Assembly: GCA_002733905.1 (NCBI GenBank)
Contig: NVXK01000020.1
Span: 1-47,356 of the forward strand
Source of the DNA: Robiginitomaculum sp.
GTDB lineage: Bacteria > Pseudomonadota > Alphaproteobacteria > Caulobacterales > Maricaulaceae
Direction of reading: 5' to 3'
Length of the DNA stretch: 47,356 bases
Part shown: positions 27,494 to 36,444 of the stretch, one piece after another
Layout of the letters: each line of letters starts with the position of its first letter
Position numbering within the stretch: position 1 is the first letter of the stretch
Translations under genes and position numbers: made by a program
The notes under the pieces: model-generated
Told to the model about the DNA's origin: nothing
Database searches by the model: none
The model's input: the letters and a program-made list of their open reading frames with translations, nothing else

Positions 27494-28612
27494 TTAAAGC
27501 ATGAGCGAAAGCTTGCCGTCACTTTGGGCAAAGAGTGCGCCCGAAAGCTCCAACTCTAAAAGAGCTGCGGCAGCAATCGGATAGGGTAGGCCGCTTTGAC
27601 GAATAATCTCGTCGCGGTGAGTAGGCGTTGGCGAACATAATGAGAGAATATCCGTACGTGCCTTGTCTATATCGTCTTGCACCTCGTCCCAATTTATCAT
27701 TGGCGGCGTATAACCACTTGTGTCTTCTTCGAATAAAGGCATTTGAATGCCTGCGAGAATATCTAATATGTCGGCTGTGTTTTCAATCAGTGCCGCGCCC
27801 TGACGAATAAGGCGGTTACAGCCTTTTGTACGTGGGTCAAGAGGGGAGCCTGGCGCAGCCATGACTTCTCGGTTTTGCTCTAGGGCGTAACGCGCAGTGA
27901 TCAGTGTGCCAGAACGTTCTGCCGCTTCGATAACAACAACCCCTTGGCAAAGACCAGAAATGATACGGTTACGCCTAGGGAAATCACGCGCGGTCGCGCA
28001 ATAGCCAAGTGGGCTTTCCGAGACAATAGCGCCGTGTCGTACCATTTCGTGATAAAGCTCTGCGTTCTGGCGTGGGTAGATATGGTCAACGCCGCCGCCA
28101 AGAACACATACAGTGCCTGTCTCTATCGCGCCCCAATGGGCAGAGGCATCAATGCCGCGCGCGAGACCCGATACAATCGTAATGCCTTCTTCGCCGAGCT
28201 CTGATGCGATTTGTCGTGCAAAGCGCAAACCTATCGCGGACGCATTGCGCGAACCAACAATGGCGATACATGGTTTGTGTAATATGTCTATATTGCCTAG
28301 CACACTAATGGTGGGAGGCGTTGGGTCTACGGCACGTAAGTATTTAGGATAGTCAGGTTCGCAAGAGGCAAGCAAACGCACGCCCATATCTTCAAACCCC
28401 TGTAGTTCGCGTTCGATATCTTCCAGCGGGGGAATAACCATTTTACCGCGCCGCCCCGTACGGGCCACAAGTTCAGGAAGCGCGTCGAGGGCGGCTCCTG
28501 CGCTTTTATATCTGCGGAGCAAATCTCTAAACGCAACAGGGCCGACCGTGGTGGTACGGGTCAAGCGAAGCCAATCGCGTTTCTCGCTATAAGAAAGTTC
28601 CACCCCGTTCAT
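27494..28612 (-). CDS. dprA: DNA-processing protein DprA
   Basis: A 372-residue protein that loads RecA on single-stranded DNA during natural transformation. The Rossmann-type domain shows GSRNAS (120-125), SGLARGID (148-155), then CVLGGGVDHIYPRQN and SESPLG. An N-terminal helical (SAM-like) domain precedes it and a C-terminal winged-helix (DLA) domain is visible at about 310-372 (PTPTHRDEIIRQSGLP). The start follows the plsY stop after six bases, suggesting co-transcription. The gene is intact; competence itself needs other genes not in this window. Confidence 0.95.
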   Translation of the reverse strand: MNGVELSYSEKRDWLRLTRTTTVGPVAFRDLLRRYKSAGAALDALPELVARTGRRGKMVIPPLEDIERELQGFEDMGVRLLASCEPDYPKYLRAVDPTPPTISVLGNIDILHKPCIAIVGSRNASAIGLRFARQIASELGEEGITIVSGLARGIDASAHWGAIETGTVCVLGGGVDHIYPRQNAELYHEMVRHGAIVSESPLGYCATARDFPRRNRIISGLCQGVVVIEAAERSGTLITARYALEQNREVMAAPGSPLDPRTKGCNRLIRQGAALIENTADILDILAGIQMPLFEEDTSGYTPPMINWDEVQDDIDKARTDILSLCSPTPTHRDEIIRQSGLPYPIAAAALLELELSGALFAQSDGKLSLML

Positions 28613-28618
28613 TGCCTT

Positions 28619-29230
28619 CTATTTCGCCTTTTTGCCAATGCGCGATTCTGTACCTGCCAGAATACGGCCAATGTTTTCTGTGTGACGTATAAAGATAATC
28701 ACCGCCAGTACGCCGCCCATGATAGCGATTTCAGTTTTGCCCATAAAATAAGCCGCGACGGGGGCTGCAATCGTCGCAAGCAAAGCAGAAAGCGAAGACA
28801 TGCGGGTAAGCACCGCACCCAGTATCCAAGTCGCGCACGCAATAAGCGCAATTGGCCACGCCGTGGCAAACAAAACACCAAAATAGGTCGCAACGCCCTT
28901 GCCGCCCTTAAACTTGAGCCAAATCGGAAAGCAATGCCCAATCAGTGCCGCACCGCCAGCAAAGAGTGAGGGGACAAAACCAAAAAATTTAGCAAAGATC
29001 AATGCGGCGACACCTGCTTTCCCTGCGTCGAGGAGGAGGGTGAGTATGGCGAGGTCTTTACGGCCTGTACGCAAAACATTTGTTGCCCCAATATTGCCAG
29101 ACCCTATGTCACGAATATCCCCTTGGCCCGCAAGCCGCGCAAGGATAAGCCCAAACGGAATCGACCCGAGGAGATAGCCACCTCCGAGTGCACAAATAAT
29201 ATCGTAAAAATGTGTGATCCCAAAATCCAT
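28619..29230 (-). CDS. plsY: Glycerol-3-phosphate acyltransferase PlsY
   Basis: A 203-residue inner-membrane enzyme that acylates glycerol-3-phosphate from acyl-phosphate, the first step of phospholipid synthesis. The three conserved motifs are present: GSIPFGLILARL, then GSGNIGATNVLRTGRK, then KFKGGKGVATYFGVL. Several transmembrane helices surround them. It lies 15 bases after the pyrX stop and six bases before dprA on the minus strand, so it is within the pyrB-pyrX-plsY-dprA run. This order is familiar for Caulobacterales as I recall. Confidence 0.95.
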   Translation of the reverse strand: MDFGITHFYDIICALGGGYLLGSIPFGLILARLAGQGDIRDIGSGNIGATNVLRTGRKDLAILTLLLDAGKAGVAALIFAKFFGFVPSLFAGGAALIGHCFPIWLKFKGGKGVATYFGVLFATAWPIALIACATWILGAVLTRMSSLSALLATIAAPVAAYFMGKTEIAIMGGVLAVIIFIRHTENIGRILAGTESRIGKKAK

Positions 29231-29245
29231 AAAACTACTCTGCCC

Positions 29246-30541
29246 TTAGTTGGCATTAATGTCAAAAACGATTTTGCCATTACAAATTGTCATTACGGCT
29301 TTACCTTCCATATGACGCTCGTCAAATGGAGTATTACGTGACAAGGACTTCAATTGGTCAACATTACACATCCACGGCTTATGCTCATCAATCAATATGA
29401 GATCAGCAGGCGCGCCCACTTTTAAACGCCCTTGCGGTAGGCCGAGTAGATCGGCAGGATTGCACGTAACAGCTCTGAGGAAGGCCATCAAATCAAGTTG
29501 TCCATCGGCGACAAGGGTCAATCCAGCGGAAAGAAGGATTTCCAAACCAACCGCCCCAGACGAGGCTTCTGAAAACGGTCTACGTTTTTCACCCGCAGGG
29601 CGTGGATCATGGGCGGAAACAATCACGTCAATCGTACCGTCATTAATAGCGGCGATCAGAGCCGTGCGGTCTTGTTCTGTCCGTAGCGGTGGATCAAGCT
29701 TGGCAAAACTACGGTAAGGACCAATGTCCATCTCGTTGAGAGCAAGGTGGTTGATGCTGACCGATGCAGACACATCCAAATCTTTGGCTTTGGCGCGGCG
29801 AATAGCAGGCAGTGTTTCCGCGGACGAGATTAAATCAATCAGGTACCGCGCCCCTGTAAGCTCCACGAGTGCAAGATCACGTTCCGCCATTATGCGCTCT
29901 GACAGAGCAGGCGCACCGTGCAGGCCAAGGCGCGACGAATAATCGCTTTCATGGGCGCATGTACCCTCGGATAAATACGGATCAATAGCACGGTGGGCAA
30001 TAAGGGCGTTAAAGGTCGAGCTATAAGACATAATACGCCGCATCAGGCGTGTGTCCGCAATCGGGTTTTCACCGTTTGAAAACATCACCGCGCCTGCGTG
30101 TGCCATGAGGCCAAGCTCGGTCATGCTTTCACTCTTAAGCCCCGTCGTCAGCGCACCTGCGCTATAGACATTTATAGGCGAGGTATCACGCCCACGGCGC
30201 AATATGTAATTCACGAGGGAAATATCATCAATGACAGGATTGGTTTGCGGCATGACGACCATAGAGGTCACGCCGCCAGACGCCGCCGCGTCACCTGCGC
30301 TGCCAAGCGTTTCTTTATGCTCGGATCCCGGTTCACCAGTAACAACGCGCATATCAATAAGGCCCGGTGCAAGAATAAGACCCGTCGCGTCAATAAGGTG
30401 TGCACCGTCAGGAATACCATTGTCGAATATGTCTGCGCCAAAGCCTGCGATTTTACCGTCTTCGACCAAAAGATCACCCAGAATATCTAACTCGCTATCA
30501 GGATCGATGAGGCGAGCATTGCGGATTGCGAGCATGCTCAT
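29246..30541 (-). CDS. pyrX: Dihydroorotase-like PyrX (catalytically degenerate)
   Basis: A 431-residue protein with the dihydroorotase fold. The metal-binding HxH that should follow PGLID is replaced: the sequence reads [14 protein letters not shown], with Arg65 and Val67 where the histidines belong. The carboxylated-lysine region reads [12 protein letters not shown], and the late motif SDHAPH is VSAHDPR. It therefore cannot be an ordinary active dihydroorotase. In Pseudomonas a similar inactive protein (PyrC'/PyrX) is a structural partner of aspartate carbamoyltransferase. The start overlaps the pyrB stop by four bases, which fits such a complex. An active dihydroorotase must be elsewhere. 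Often auto-annotated as pyrC. Confidence 0.88.
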   Translation of the reverse strand: MSMLAIRNARLIDPDSELDILGDLLVEDGKIAGFGADIFDNGIPDGAHLIDATGLILAPGLIDMRVVTGEPGSEHKETLGSAGDAAASGGVTSMVVMPQTNPVIDDISLVNYILRRGRDTSPINVYSAGALTTGLKSESMTELGLMAHAGAVMFSNGENPIADTRLMRRIMSYSSTFNALIAHRAIDPYLSEGTCAHESDYSSRLGLHGAPALSERIMAERDLALVELTGARYLIDLISSAETLPAIRRAKAKDLDVSASVSINHLALNEMDIGPYRSFAKLDPPLRTEQDRTALIAAINDGTIDVIVSAHDPRPAGEKRRPFSEASSGAVGLEILLSAGLTLVADGQLDLMAFLRAVTCNPADLLGLPQGRLKVGAPADLILIDEHKPWMCNVDQLKSLSRNTPFDERHMEGKAVMTICNGKIVFDINAN

Positions 30542-31509
30542 GATCTGCCTCCTCTTTCTTTTAACGACAATGCGTGAAGAATGGCCATACGCATGGCGAC
30601 ACCCGATTCGACTTGTTTGGTAATCAGGCTGATTTCTGGATCGTCAGCCACGTCGGAACTAATTTCGACGCCTCTATTCATTGGCCCCGGATGCATAACC
30701 AGTGCGCCCGGTTTGGCATAGGCAAGCTTGGTGCGGTCAAGGCCGTAGAAATGGAAATACTCACGTTTGGATGGAATAAATGCGCCGCCCATGCGCTCTA
30801 GCTGTAGGCGGAGCATCATCACAACGTCACATCCTTCTAGCCCCTTTTTCATATCATGGAACACATCGACGCCCCAACGGTCAGCGTCCGCAGGCAAGAG
30901 GGTAGGCGGCCCGATCAAACGGACTTCTGCGCCCAAAATATTGAGCAATTGAATATTGGAACGTGCCACACGGGAATGCAATATGTCGCCGCAAATCGCG
31001 ACCCGCATACCACCAATATCTTGCCCAGTTTTGGCAAAGGCTTGGCGTAGACATAGGGCGTCGAGCAGGGCTTGGGTTGGATGTTCATGCATACCGTCCC
31101 CTGCATTAATCACCGCGCACGACACTTTTTGTGAAAGAAGCGCAGGCGCACCAGAGGCCCCGTGGCGTATAACAAGTAAATCGGGGTTCATGGCGTTCAG
31201 GGTGGCCGCTGTGTCTAGCAATGTCTCGCCTTTGGCGACACTGGATTGGGCGATGGCCATATTAATGACATCGGCCCCAAGCCGACGCCCTGCAAGCTCA
31301 AATGATTTTTCAGTACGGGTTGAGTTCTCAAAGAATAAATTAATCAGAGTTTTGCCAGCTAGCGCATGGTTCTGAGTGTCTTTTTGTACGGAAAGGTCGA
31401 GATAGGCTTCCCCTAAATCGAGAAGCATTTCAATATCAAGTCGGTTCATGTCCGATATTGAAAGAAGATGTCGGGGGGTAAATCCCGCTAAACCGTTCGC
31501 TGTCAGCAT
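30538..31509 (-). CDS. pyrB: Aspartate carbamoyltransferase catalytic chain
   Basis: A 323-residue enzyme of pyrimidine synthesis (carbamoyl phosphate plus aspartate). From the chosen start, the carbamoyl-phosphate motif FFENSTRT ends at residue 66, with SSVAKGET around Lys93 and HPTQ (143-146). The family stretch MHPGPMNRG is near the end. The frame extends to an ATG at 31575, but the ATG at 31509 has AAAGAGG six bases upstream and gives a length and N-terminus ([19 protein letters not shown]) typical of the family. It is coupled to pyrX through a four-base ATGA overlap. No PyrR site or regulatory chain gene is seen. Confidence 0.93.
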   Translation of the reverse strand: MLTANGLAGFTPRHLLSISDMNRLDIEMLLDLGEAYLDLSVQKDTQNHALAGKTLINLFFENSTRTEKSFELAGRRLGADVINMAIAQSSVAKGETLLDTAATLNAMNPDLLVIRHGASGAPALLSQKVSCAVINAGDGMHEHPTQALLDALCLRQAFAKTGQDIGGMRVAICGDILHSRVARSNIQLLNILGAEVRLIGPPTLLPADADRWGVDVFHDMKKGLEGCDVVMMLRLQLERMGGAFIPSKREYFHFYGLDRTKLAYAKPGALVMHPGPMNRGVEISSDVADDPEISLITKQVESGVAMRMAILHALSLKERGGRS

Positions 31510-31626
31510 ATAGGCCTCTTTAATTTTCGTGGTTTTACGAGGCGCACGTGTGAAAGTAAAGCCCTTGTGCGACATTATATCTTCGGGTTAGGTTAGTGAA
31601 AAATAAAACAAGGTGAGGGATTGCGA

Positions 31627-33117
31627 ATGGGAAAATTTATTAAAGTCGTATTAGGGGTCTTGCTGGCAATTATTGTGCTCATTGGATTCATGGTGATCCG
31701 TACTGTAATTTCGGCGGATAATAAGAGTGTTGCCCATACTGATGTTACGCCGCCTGATGTTACACCGCAATTGATTGATGTTGATGCGGATGCACTGGCT
31801 CAAAACCTTGCCAAAGCTATCCAGTTTAAAACGGTTACGATGCAAAATCATGAAGACACAGATTGGCCTGTGTTCTTAGAACTCCAAACATGGCTTGCAC
31901 AAACATATCCCAATTTCCACAATGCAGTACAAAGTCAACAAATCAAAACCTATGCCCAATTACATATTTGGCAAGGTAGTGACCCTAGCCTTGCGCCGAT
32001 TGTTTTTCTTGCACACCAAGATGTTGTCCCTGCGAGCGAAGAGGAAAATAGTGGCTGGGATTACCCCCCGTTTGACGGGATTATCGCAGATGGGTTTATT
32101 TATGGTCGCGGCGCGGTTGATGATAAAGGCTCGCTTATTTCCATACTCGAGGCGGCTGACCGTCTTGCTGCGAGTGGTTTTACGCCGAAACGTACACTCA
32201 TGTTTGGCTTTGGCCATGACGAGGAAGTAAAGGGTACGGGGGCGCAAGCCATTGCCGAGCTTCTTAAAACCCGTGGTATAAAACCTTACGCCGTTATTGA
32301 CGAAGGGGGTGCGATCATTAGCGGTCTACCCGGAACCCAAAGCCCTGTCGCGATGATAGGCGTCGCCGAAAAAGGGTATCTCACATTAATCCTCAAAGCG
32401 AAAGCAACAGGCGGTCATTCTTCTGCACCGCCGTCTTATACAGCGATTGGCGCGCTTTCTAAGGCAATAGTCGCAATTGAAAATGCGCCGTTTGAATCTG
32501 GTTTAGATATTGTCAGCACGAAAATGCTTAAGGCGATGATGGTGGATCAAAGCTTTGGCAAACGTTTAGCGATTTCTAATTTATGGTGGTTCAAGCCTTT
32601 AGTAGAAGACAGCTTGCGGAGCACGCCTTCGTCAAATGCCATACTTGGTACGACAATCGCCCCAACAATTATTGATGCAGGGTTTAAAGAAAACGCACTG
32701 CCGCGTGACGCGACAGCTTATGTGAATTTTCGTATTCATAACCGTGACAGTATTGCCAGTGTTACTGCGCATGTTCGTAAAGCCATTAATGACCCGAATA
32801 TTGAAATCACCATGTCAGACAATATTGGCTCTGAACCCTCACCAATATCACAAATTGATGCTGGGCCGTATTTATGGCTCAAAGATGTGATCTCTCAATC
32901 TTTTCCCAATACGATTATTGCCCCAAACACAGTGATTGGCGGAACCGATTCTCGCTATTTCTCAATCGTGACGAGTGACATATACCGCTTTGCCCCTTAC
33001 GCAATCGATGTCTCCGACCTTTCACGCTTTCACGGTCTTAACGAACGTATCAGTGTCGAAGCCTACGCCAAGGCTGTGCAGGTCTATTATCTGATGTTGG
33101 AGAAGGCAGGGGAGTAG
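31627..33117 (+). CDS. Membrane-anchored M20-family peptidase
   Basis: A 496-residue zinc peptidase of the carboxypeptidase S type (M20A). An N-terminal transmembrane segment (about 5-29) anchors it and the enzyme part is probably periplasmic. Ligands: His130-x-Asp132 in AHQDVV, Asp165 in GRGAVDDKGS and Glu199-Glu200 in GHDEEVKGTGA; the later GGTDSR motif is also present. A TTG at 31621 is possible, but the ATG at 31627 has GGTGAGGG at suitable distance. It is divergent from pyrB and converges with ruvX with only two bases between stops. The substrate peptide is unknown. Confidence 0.9.
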   Translation: MGKFIKVVLGVLLAIIVLIGFMVIRTVISADNKSVAHTDVTPPDVTPQLIDVDADALAQNLAKAIQFKTVTMQNHEDTDWPVFLELQTWLAQTYPNFHNAVQSQQIKTYAQLHIWQGSDPSLAPIVFLAHQDVVPASEEENSGWDYPPFDGIIADGFIYGRGAVDDKGSLISILEAADRLAASGFTPKRTLMFGFGHDEEVKGTGAQAIAELLKTRGIKPYAVIDEGGAIISGLPGTQSPVAMIGVAEKGYLTLILKAKATGGHSSAPPSYTAIGALSKAIVAIENAPFESGLDIVSTKMLKAMMVDQSFGKRLAISNLWWFKPLVEDSLRSTPSSNAILGTTIAPTIIDAGFKENALPRDATAYVNFRIHNRDSIASVTAHVRKAINDPNIEITMSDNIGSEPSPISQIDAGPYLWLKDVISQSFPNTIIAPNTVIGGTDSRYFSIVTSDIYRFAPYAIDVSDLSRFHGLNERISVEAYAKAVQVYYLMLEKAGE

Positions 33118-33119
33118 GT

Positions 33120-33572
33120 TTAAGCGCGTAACCGATCCAGCACGCCTTGCAAAATATAGCTCGCCGCAAGTTTGTCGACATTTGCAGCGCGTTTAGCGCG
33201 GCTTGTATCAAATTCAAGCAGGGTGCGCGTGACGGCGGCAGTCGAAAGGCGCTCATCCCAAAAGAAAATGGGAATGTCTTGTATGTTTTGTAAGTTGAGC
33301 GCGAAATCTTTTACCGATTGCGCTCTTGGGCCTTCGCTACCATCCATATTAATAGGGAAGCCAATGACACAAGCCCCGCAGTTGCGGTCTGCATAAAGCG
33401 CCAGAATTTTTTGCGCGTCAGGGGTGAATTTTTTGCGGCGAATGGTCTCGATGGGGGTCGCAATCAGGCGCGTGCTATCACTCACCGCAAGGCCGAATGT
33501 TTTTGTGCCAGGATCAATACCGAGTATAGCACCTTGGGTATTTTTTAAGTCATCAATGGTGAGAAGTGTCAT
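33120..33572 (-). CDS. ruvX: Holliday junction resolvase-like YqgF/RuvX
   Basis: A 150-residue RNase H-fold protein. LGIDPGTKTFGLAVSD (Asp20) and FFWDERLST are family signatures, with the acidic residues expected at the active site. YqgF takes part in 16S rRNA 5' end maturation and has been linked to Holliday junction resolution. The length is normal. It lies on the minus strand, 18 bases downstream of the acyltransferase gene, and converges with the M20 peptidase. Confidence 0.95.
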   Translation of the reverse strand: MTLLTIDDLKNTQGAILGIDPGTKTFGLAVSDSTRLIATPIETIRRKKFTPDAQKILALYADRNCGACVIGFPINMDGSEGPRAQSVKDFALNLQNIQDIPIFFWDERLSTAAVTRTLLEFDTSRAKRAANVDKLAASYILQGVLDRLRA

Positions 33573-33590
33573 GTCTCTTATTCTTTGTGC

Positions 33591-34184
33591 TTAATGGTTT
33601 TTAGGGTTCATGCCTGAAAATTTATCTTTGCAATACAGACGCAATTCTTCAGCTTGCACCAAAGGGTCAGGAGAGGCCTTCACCATTTTATCCAAAATGA
33701 GGAGTTTGTTCGGATGGTCTAGCCCCATAATAAAAATCGGAACATCTGCTTTATAGGCGATACGTACAAAACCAGATTTCCATGATTTGACAGGTTTGCG
33801 TGTGCCTTCTGGGAGTATGGCGAGCCACAATTTATCTCTTTCTTGAAAGCTACGGAGTGTACGTTTGACAACTTTTTGCGGGCTGCCCCGTTCAATCGGA
33901 ATACCGCCCAAACGAATGAAACATGATTTGACCGGAAATCTAAAGGCTTCCTTTTTCATCATGAAATTCATACGTACACCAAGCGATAAGATTGTACCAA
34001 TAGCCAAAAATAAATCCCAGTTCGAGGTGTGTGGTGCAACAATCAGAATCAGTTTATCTTCGTCGGGGAATTTGCCTTTGATATCATAGCCCATAGAGCG
34101 AACAATAAGGCGACCGATAAAGCGGGTAAAGCGGTTGCCAAGACGTGGTGCATTTTCGTGTAAATGTTTTTCAGGTTCTAACAT
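33591..34184 (-). CDS. 1-acylglycerol-3-phosphate acyltransferase-like (PlsC family)
   Basis: A 197-residue acyltransferase. The catalytic HxxxxD is His52-Asp57 in APHTSNWD and the glycerol-phosphate binding motif is EGTR (126-129) in LPEGTRK. Short form without a clear N-terminal membrane segment; MLEPEKHLHENAPRLG is polar. Family members attach the second acyl chain to lysophosphatidate, but this compact type also includes acyltransferases for other lipids. It is located upstream of ruvX on the same strand. AGAGAGACATC precedes the ATG. Confidence 0.85.
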   Translation of the reverse strand: MLEPEKHLHENAPRLGNRFTRFIGRLIVRSMGYDIKGKFPDEDKLILIVAPHTSNWDLFLAIGTILSLGVRMNFMMKKEAFRFPVKSCFIRLGGIPIERGSPQKVVKRTLRSFQERDKLWLAILPEGTRKPVKSWKSGFVRIAYKADVPIFIMGLDHPNKLLILDKMVKASPDPLVQAEELRLYCKDKFSGMNPKNH

Positions 34185-34316
34185 GATGTCTCTCTAACGC
34201 GGCACGTCGTCAGCCGCAAGCCCTCGTCAGTGTGGATTTTGTGAATTTCCATTGTTATTTTGCCTTGGCCTACCTATATTGAATATATCACTTTAAATGA
34301 ATTTGGGGGAATGCAC

Positions 34317-35492
34317 ATGGCTGCAAATCTAAGTACACTGCAATATTTGGATAGAGCATTAGGCAAATTGAGAGAACTTGGCCTATTGAGCGGTAAATCA
34401 GACCCTGTTCCCGTGATCACGCTTCTTGACCAAATTTCAGATTTAGATGTTGATAAAGTCACAGCCATTGCCCGTACACTCGACCAAGCCTCCTATTTCA
34501 ACGAAGTCGTCCGCGAGCAAATTAGCGGTATTCGTGTCGGTGAACGCTATGAAGGTATTACAACGGCCTTTAATTCAATCCGCAAAGATGCCAAATCCAT
34601 GGTGGATCAATATGCGGACGGAAGAATTTCGACAATGGAAAAATTTTCCAATGGTTGGATGAAAATGACGCGCGGTACAATCGCCAAACGTTTTGATAAA
34701 ATCAAAGAACTATATCTGGACGTTGCTGTTGAAACTCAAAATCAAATTGAACGTGAACAGCTTATTCTTGATGCCTATATGGATTTCCGTGGCGCAATGA
34801 AAAACTCTGAAGTTCTGGCTTTGCAAGTTTTGAAAAAAGCTTTGGTGAAATTAGAGCGTAGCAAAAATAATGTCACAAAACATATCGAAATCGTAGAGGG
34901 CTATAAAGGCGAAGACGCGGCAGAACGTGCCAAGCTTGAACTGCGCCGCGACGAAGCGCTTCGTGCATTACAGGCCATGGATAAGAAATATCAAATCGCC
35001 AAAGATCTGTCTGATAATTTGACAATTGGCTATAACACATCCGAAGTGGTCATGGCCCGCCTTGTGCAAACAACAAATGCAAAAGAGCGTATCTACGCCC
35101 AGTCCATTAGTTTTTTCGGTACCAATGAAATTGTACTCACTGCGCTTAGTGCAACGTTCACAGGCCTGCATGGTCTACACGAAAGCACCAAAACTTTGAA
35201 CGCGATGAAAAAAGGTATTGAAGACAGTCTCGAAACTTTGGCCGAAGTGGGTGACGCGGTTCAAGAAGCGGCAATACGTGCAGGCTATGGCCCGACAGTC
35301 TCTGCGGCGGCCGTCAAGAAATTGCTCGACAGTGTTGTGGATTACCAAGAACGCTCTCTCGCAATTATCGCGGAAATGCGGACGCTTGCGACCCAAAACT
35401 CCACGGAAATTCGTGAAGCGGTTGAGGACGGCAAACGCCGTATGACACGCCTTGCGGAACTTGGTGCGACCAATACACTAAACCTTAGCTAG
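34317..35492 (+). CDS. Helical TelA-reminiscent protein (first gene of three-gene unit)
   Basis: A 391-residue almost wholly alpha-helical protein without a signal peptide or membrane segment. The middle part (DKIKELYLDVAVETQNQIE) and the C-terminal part resemble in style the TelA/toxic-anion-resistance family. The similarity is distant and by eye; such proteins have also been labelled 'cell surface protein' in databases. The frame is open upstream to 34260. The GGGGGA at 34305-34310 lies six bases before the ATG at 34317, which fixes the start. The next gene follows 21 bases after the stop. No catalytic motif is visible. The cluster as a whole suggests a membrane-associated helical assembly. 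Confidence 0.75.
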   Translation: MAANLSTLQYLDRALGKLRELGLLSGKSDPVPVITLLDQISDLDVDKVTAIARTLDQASYFNEVVREQISGIRVGERYEGITTAFNSIRKDAKSMVDQYADGRISTMEKFSNGWMKMTRGTIAKRFDKIKELYLDVAVETQNQIEREQLILDAYMDFRGAMKNSEVLALQVLKKALVKLERSKNNVTKHIEIVEGYKGEDAAERAKLELRRDEALRALQAMDKKYQIAKDLSDNLTIGYNTSEVVMARLVQTTNAKERIYAQSISFFGTNEIVLTALSATFTGLHGLHESTKTLNAMKKGIEDSLETLAEVGDAVQEAAIRAGYGPTVSAAAVKKLLDSVVDYQERSLAIIAEMRTLATQNSTEIREAVEDGKRRMTRLAELGATNTLNLS

Positions 35493-35513
35493 CGCGACTT
35501 TTAAGGCTATACA

Positions 35514-36443
35514 TTGAGCAAAGCTGAACACAAAGACACCCACAAGCTTGATGAGGTCATGCTGGCGATGGACGTGGTGGATACACTGCGTCACGAGGCA
35601 GGGCTTCTTGAGCGGGACTTGTCTGCGCCCGAACGAGAGCAACAATTGATCGCACGCTTGCGCGAGATTTATACGGCCCAAGGGATAGATGTCCCTGATC
35701 AAATTTTACGCGAAGGCGTAAAGGCAATGGACGATCACCGTTTTGCCTATACGCCGCAAAAACGCGGTTTCTTCTCGAACGCATATATCCATCGTGGCAG
35801 GTGGGGCAAGCCTTTGCTCGTTCTGCTTGGCATTGTCGGGATGACATGGGCGGTAAATTTTGCGGCGTTCGAAATGCCAAAAAAAGCAAAAGCAAAAAAG
35901 GCTGAACGGGCGCTTACGGTTGAATTACCAAATGCCTTGAAAGATGCGCGTGACGCAGGGCTAGCGCTTGCGAAAACGAACGATATCAAAGCCCGAATTA
36001 ACGCACTTTACGCAGACGGTATTGCGGCGGCAAAATCCGGGGATTACGCAGATACAAAAAATATTGAAACCAGTTTGCTCGGCCTGAACACGACCTTGCG
36101 CCAAAGTTATAATGTGCGGATTGTTTCGCGCCCAAGAGAGCTAAGTGCAGTGATACGCGGCGCGGATGATAATCCAGATGTTGATAATTATTATCTGATT
36201 GTCGAGGCTATTGATGCAAATGGCAAAGCCCTTACCTTGTCTATTCAAAGCGAAGAAAATCAAAAATTTATCCGTATTAAAAAATGGGGTGTGCGTGTGC
36301 CGCGTGTTGAATTTGAACGTGTACGCCGCGATAAAATGGATGATCAAATTATTCAAAACGCAATTATCGGTAAAAAATCCCGTGGGACTCTGGACGTGAA
36401 CTATTCTATTCGCACGTCTGGTGGCCAGATTGTGGAGTGGTAG
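35514..36443 (+). CDS. Single-pass membrane protein, DUF6384-like (second gene)
   Basis: A 309-residue protein beginning with TTG, which has AAGG seven bases upstream; no better ATG is available near the front. The cytoplasmic N-terminal part (1-95) is acidic and helical (KLDEVMLAMDVVDTLRHEAGLLERDL). A single transmembrane segment follows at about 98-118 (WGKPLLVLLGIVGMTWAV). The C-terminal 190 residues are probably periplasmic, with beta-rich character (NYYLIVEAIDANGKALTLSI). I believe this is the family called DUF6384, from memory and without a search. It lies between a helical protein and a coiled-coil protein, with one base to the next start. Function unknown. Confidence 0.75.
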   Translation: MSKAEHKDTHKLDEVMLAMDVVDTLRHEAGLLERDLSAPEREQQLIARLREIYTAQGIDVPDQILREGVKAMDDHRFAYTPQKRGFFSNAYIHRGRWGKPLLVLLGIVGMTWAVNFAAFEMPKKAKAKKAERALTVELPNALKDARDAGLALAKTNDIKARINALYADGIAAAKSGDYADTKNIETSLLGLNTTLRQSYNVRIVSRPRELSAVIRGADDNPDVDNYYLIVEAIDANGKALTLSIQSEENQKFIRIKKWGVRVPRVEFERVRRDKMDDQIIQNAIIGKKSRGTLDVNYSIRTSGGQIVEW

Positions 36444-36444
36444 C

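Noticed and set aside
29246-30541. Considered a pseudogene because catalytic residues are lost
   Set aside because: The frame is full length, coupled to pyrB, and matches the known non-catalytic partner type, so it is probably functional as a structural protein.
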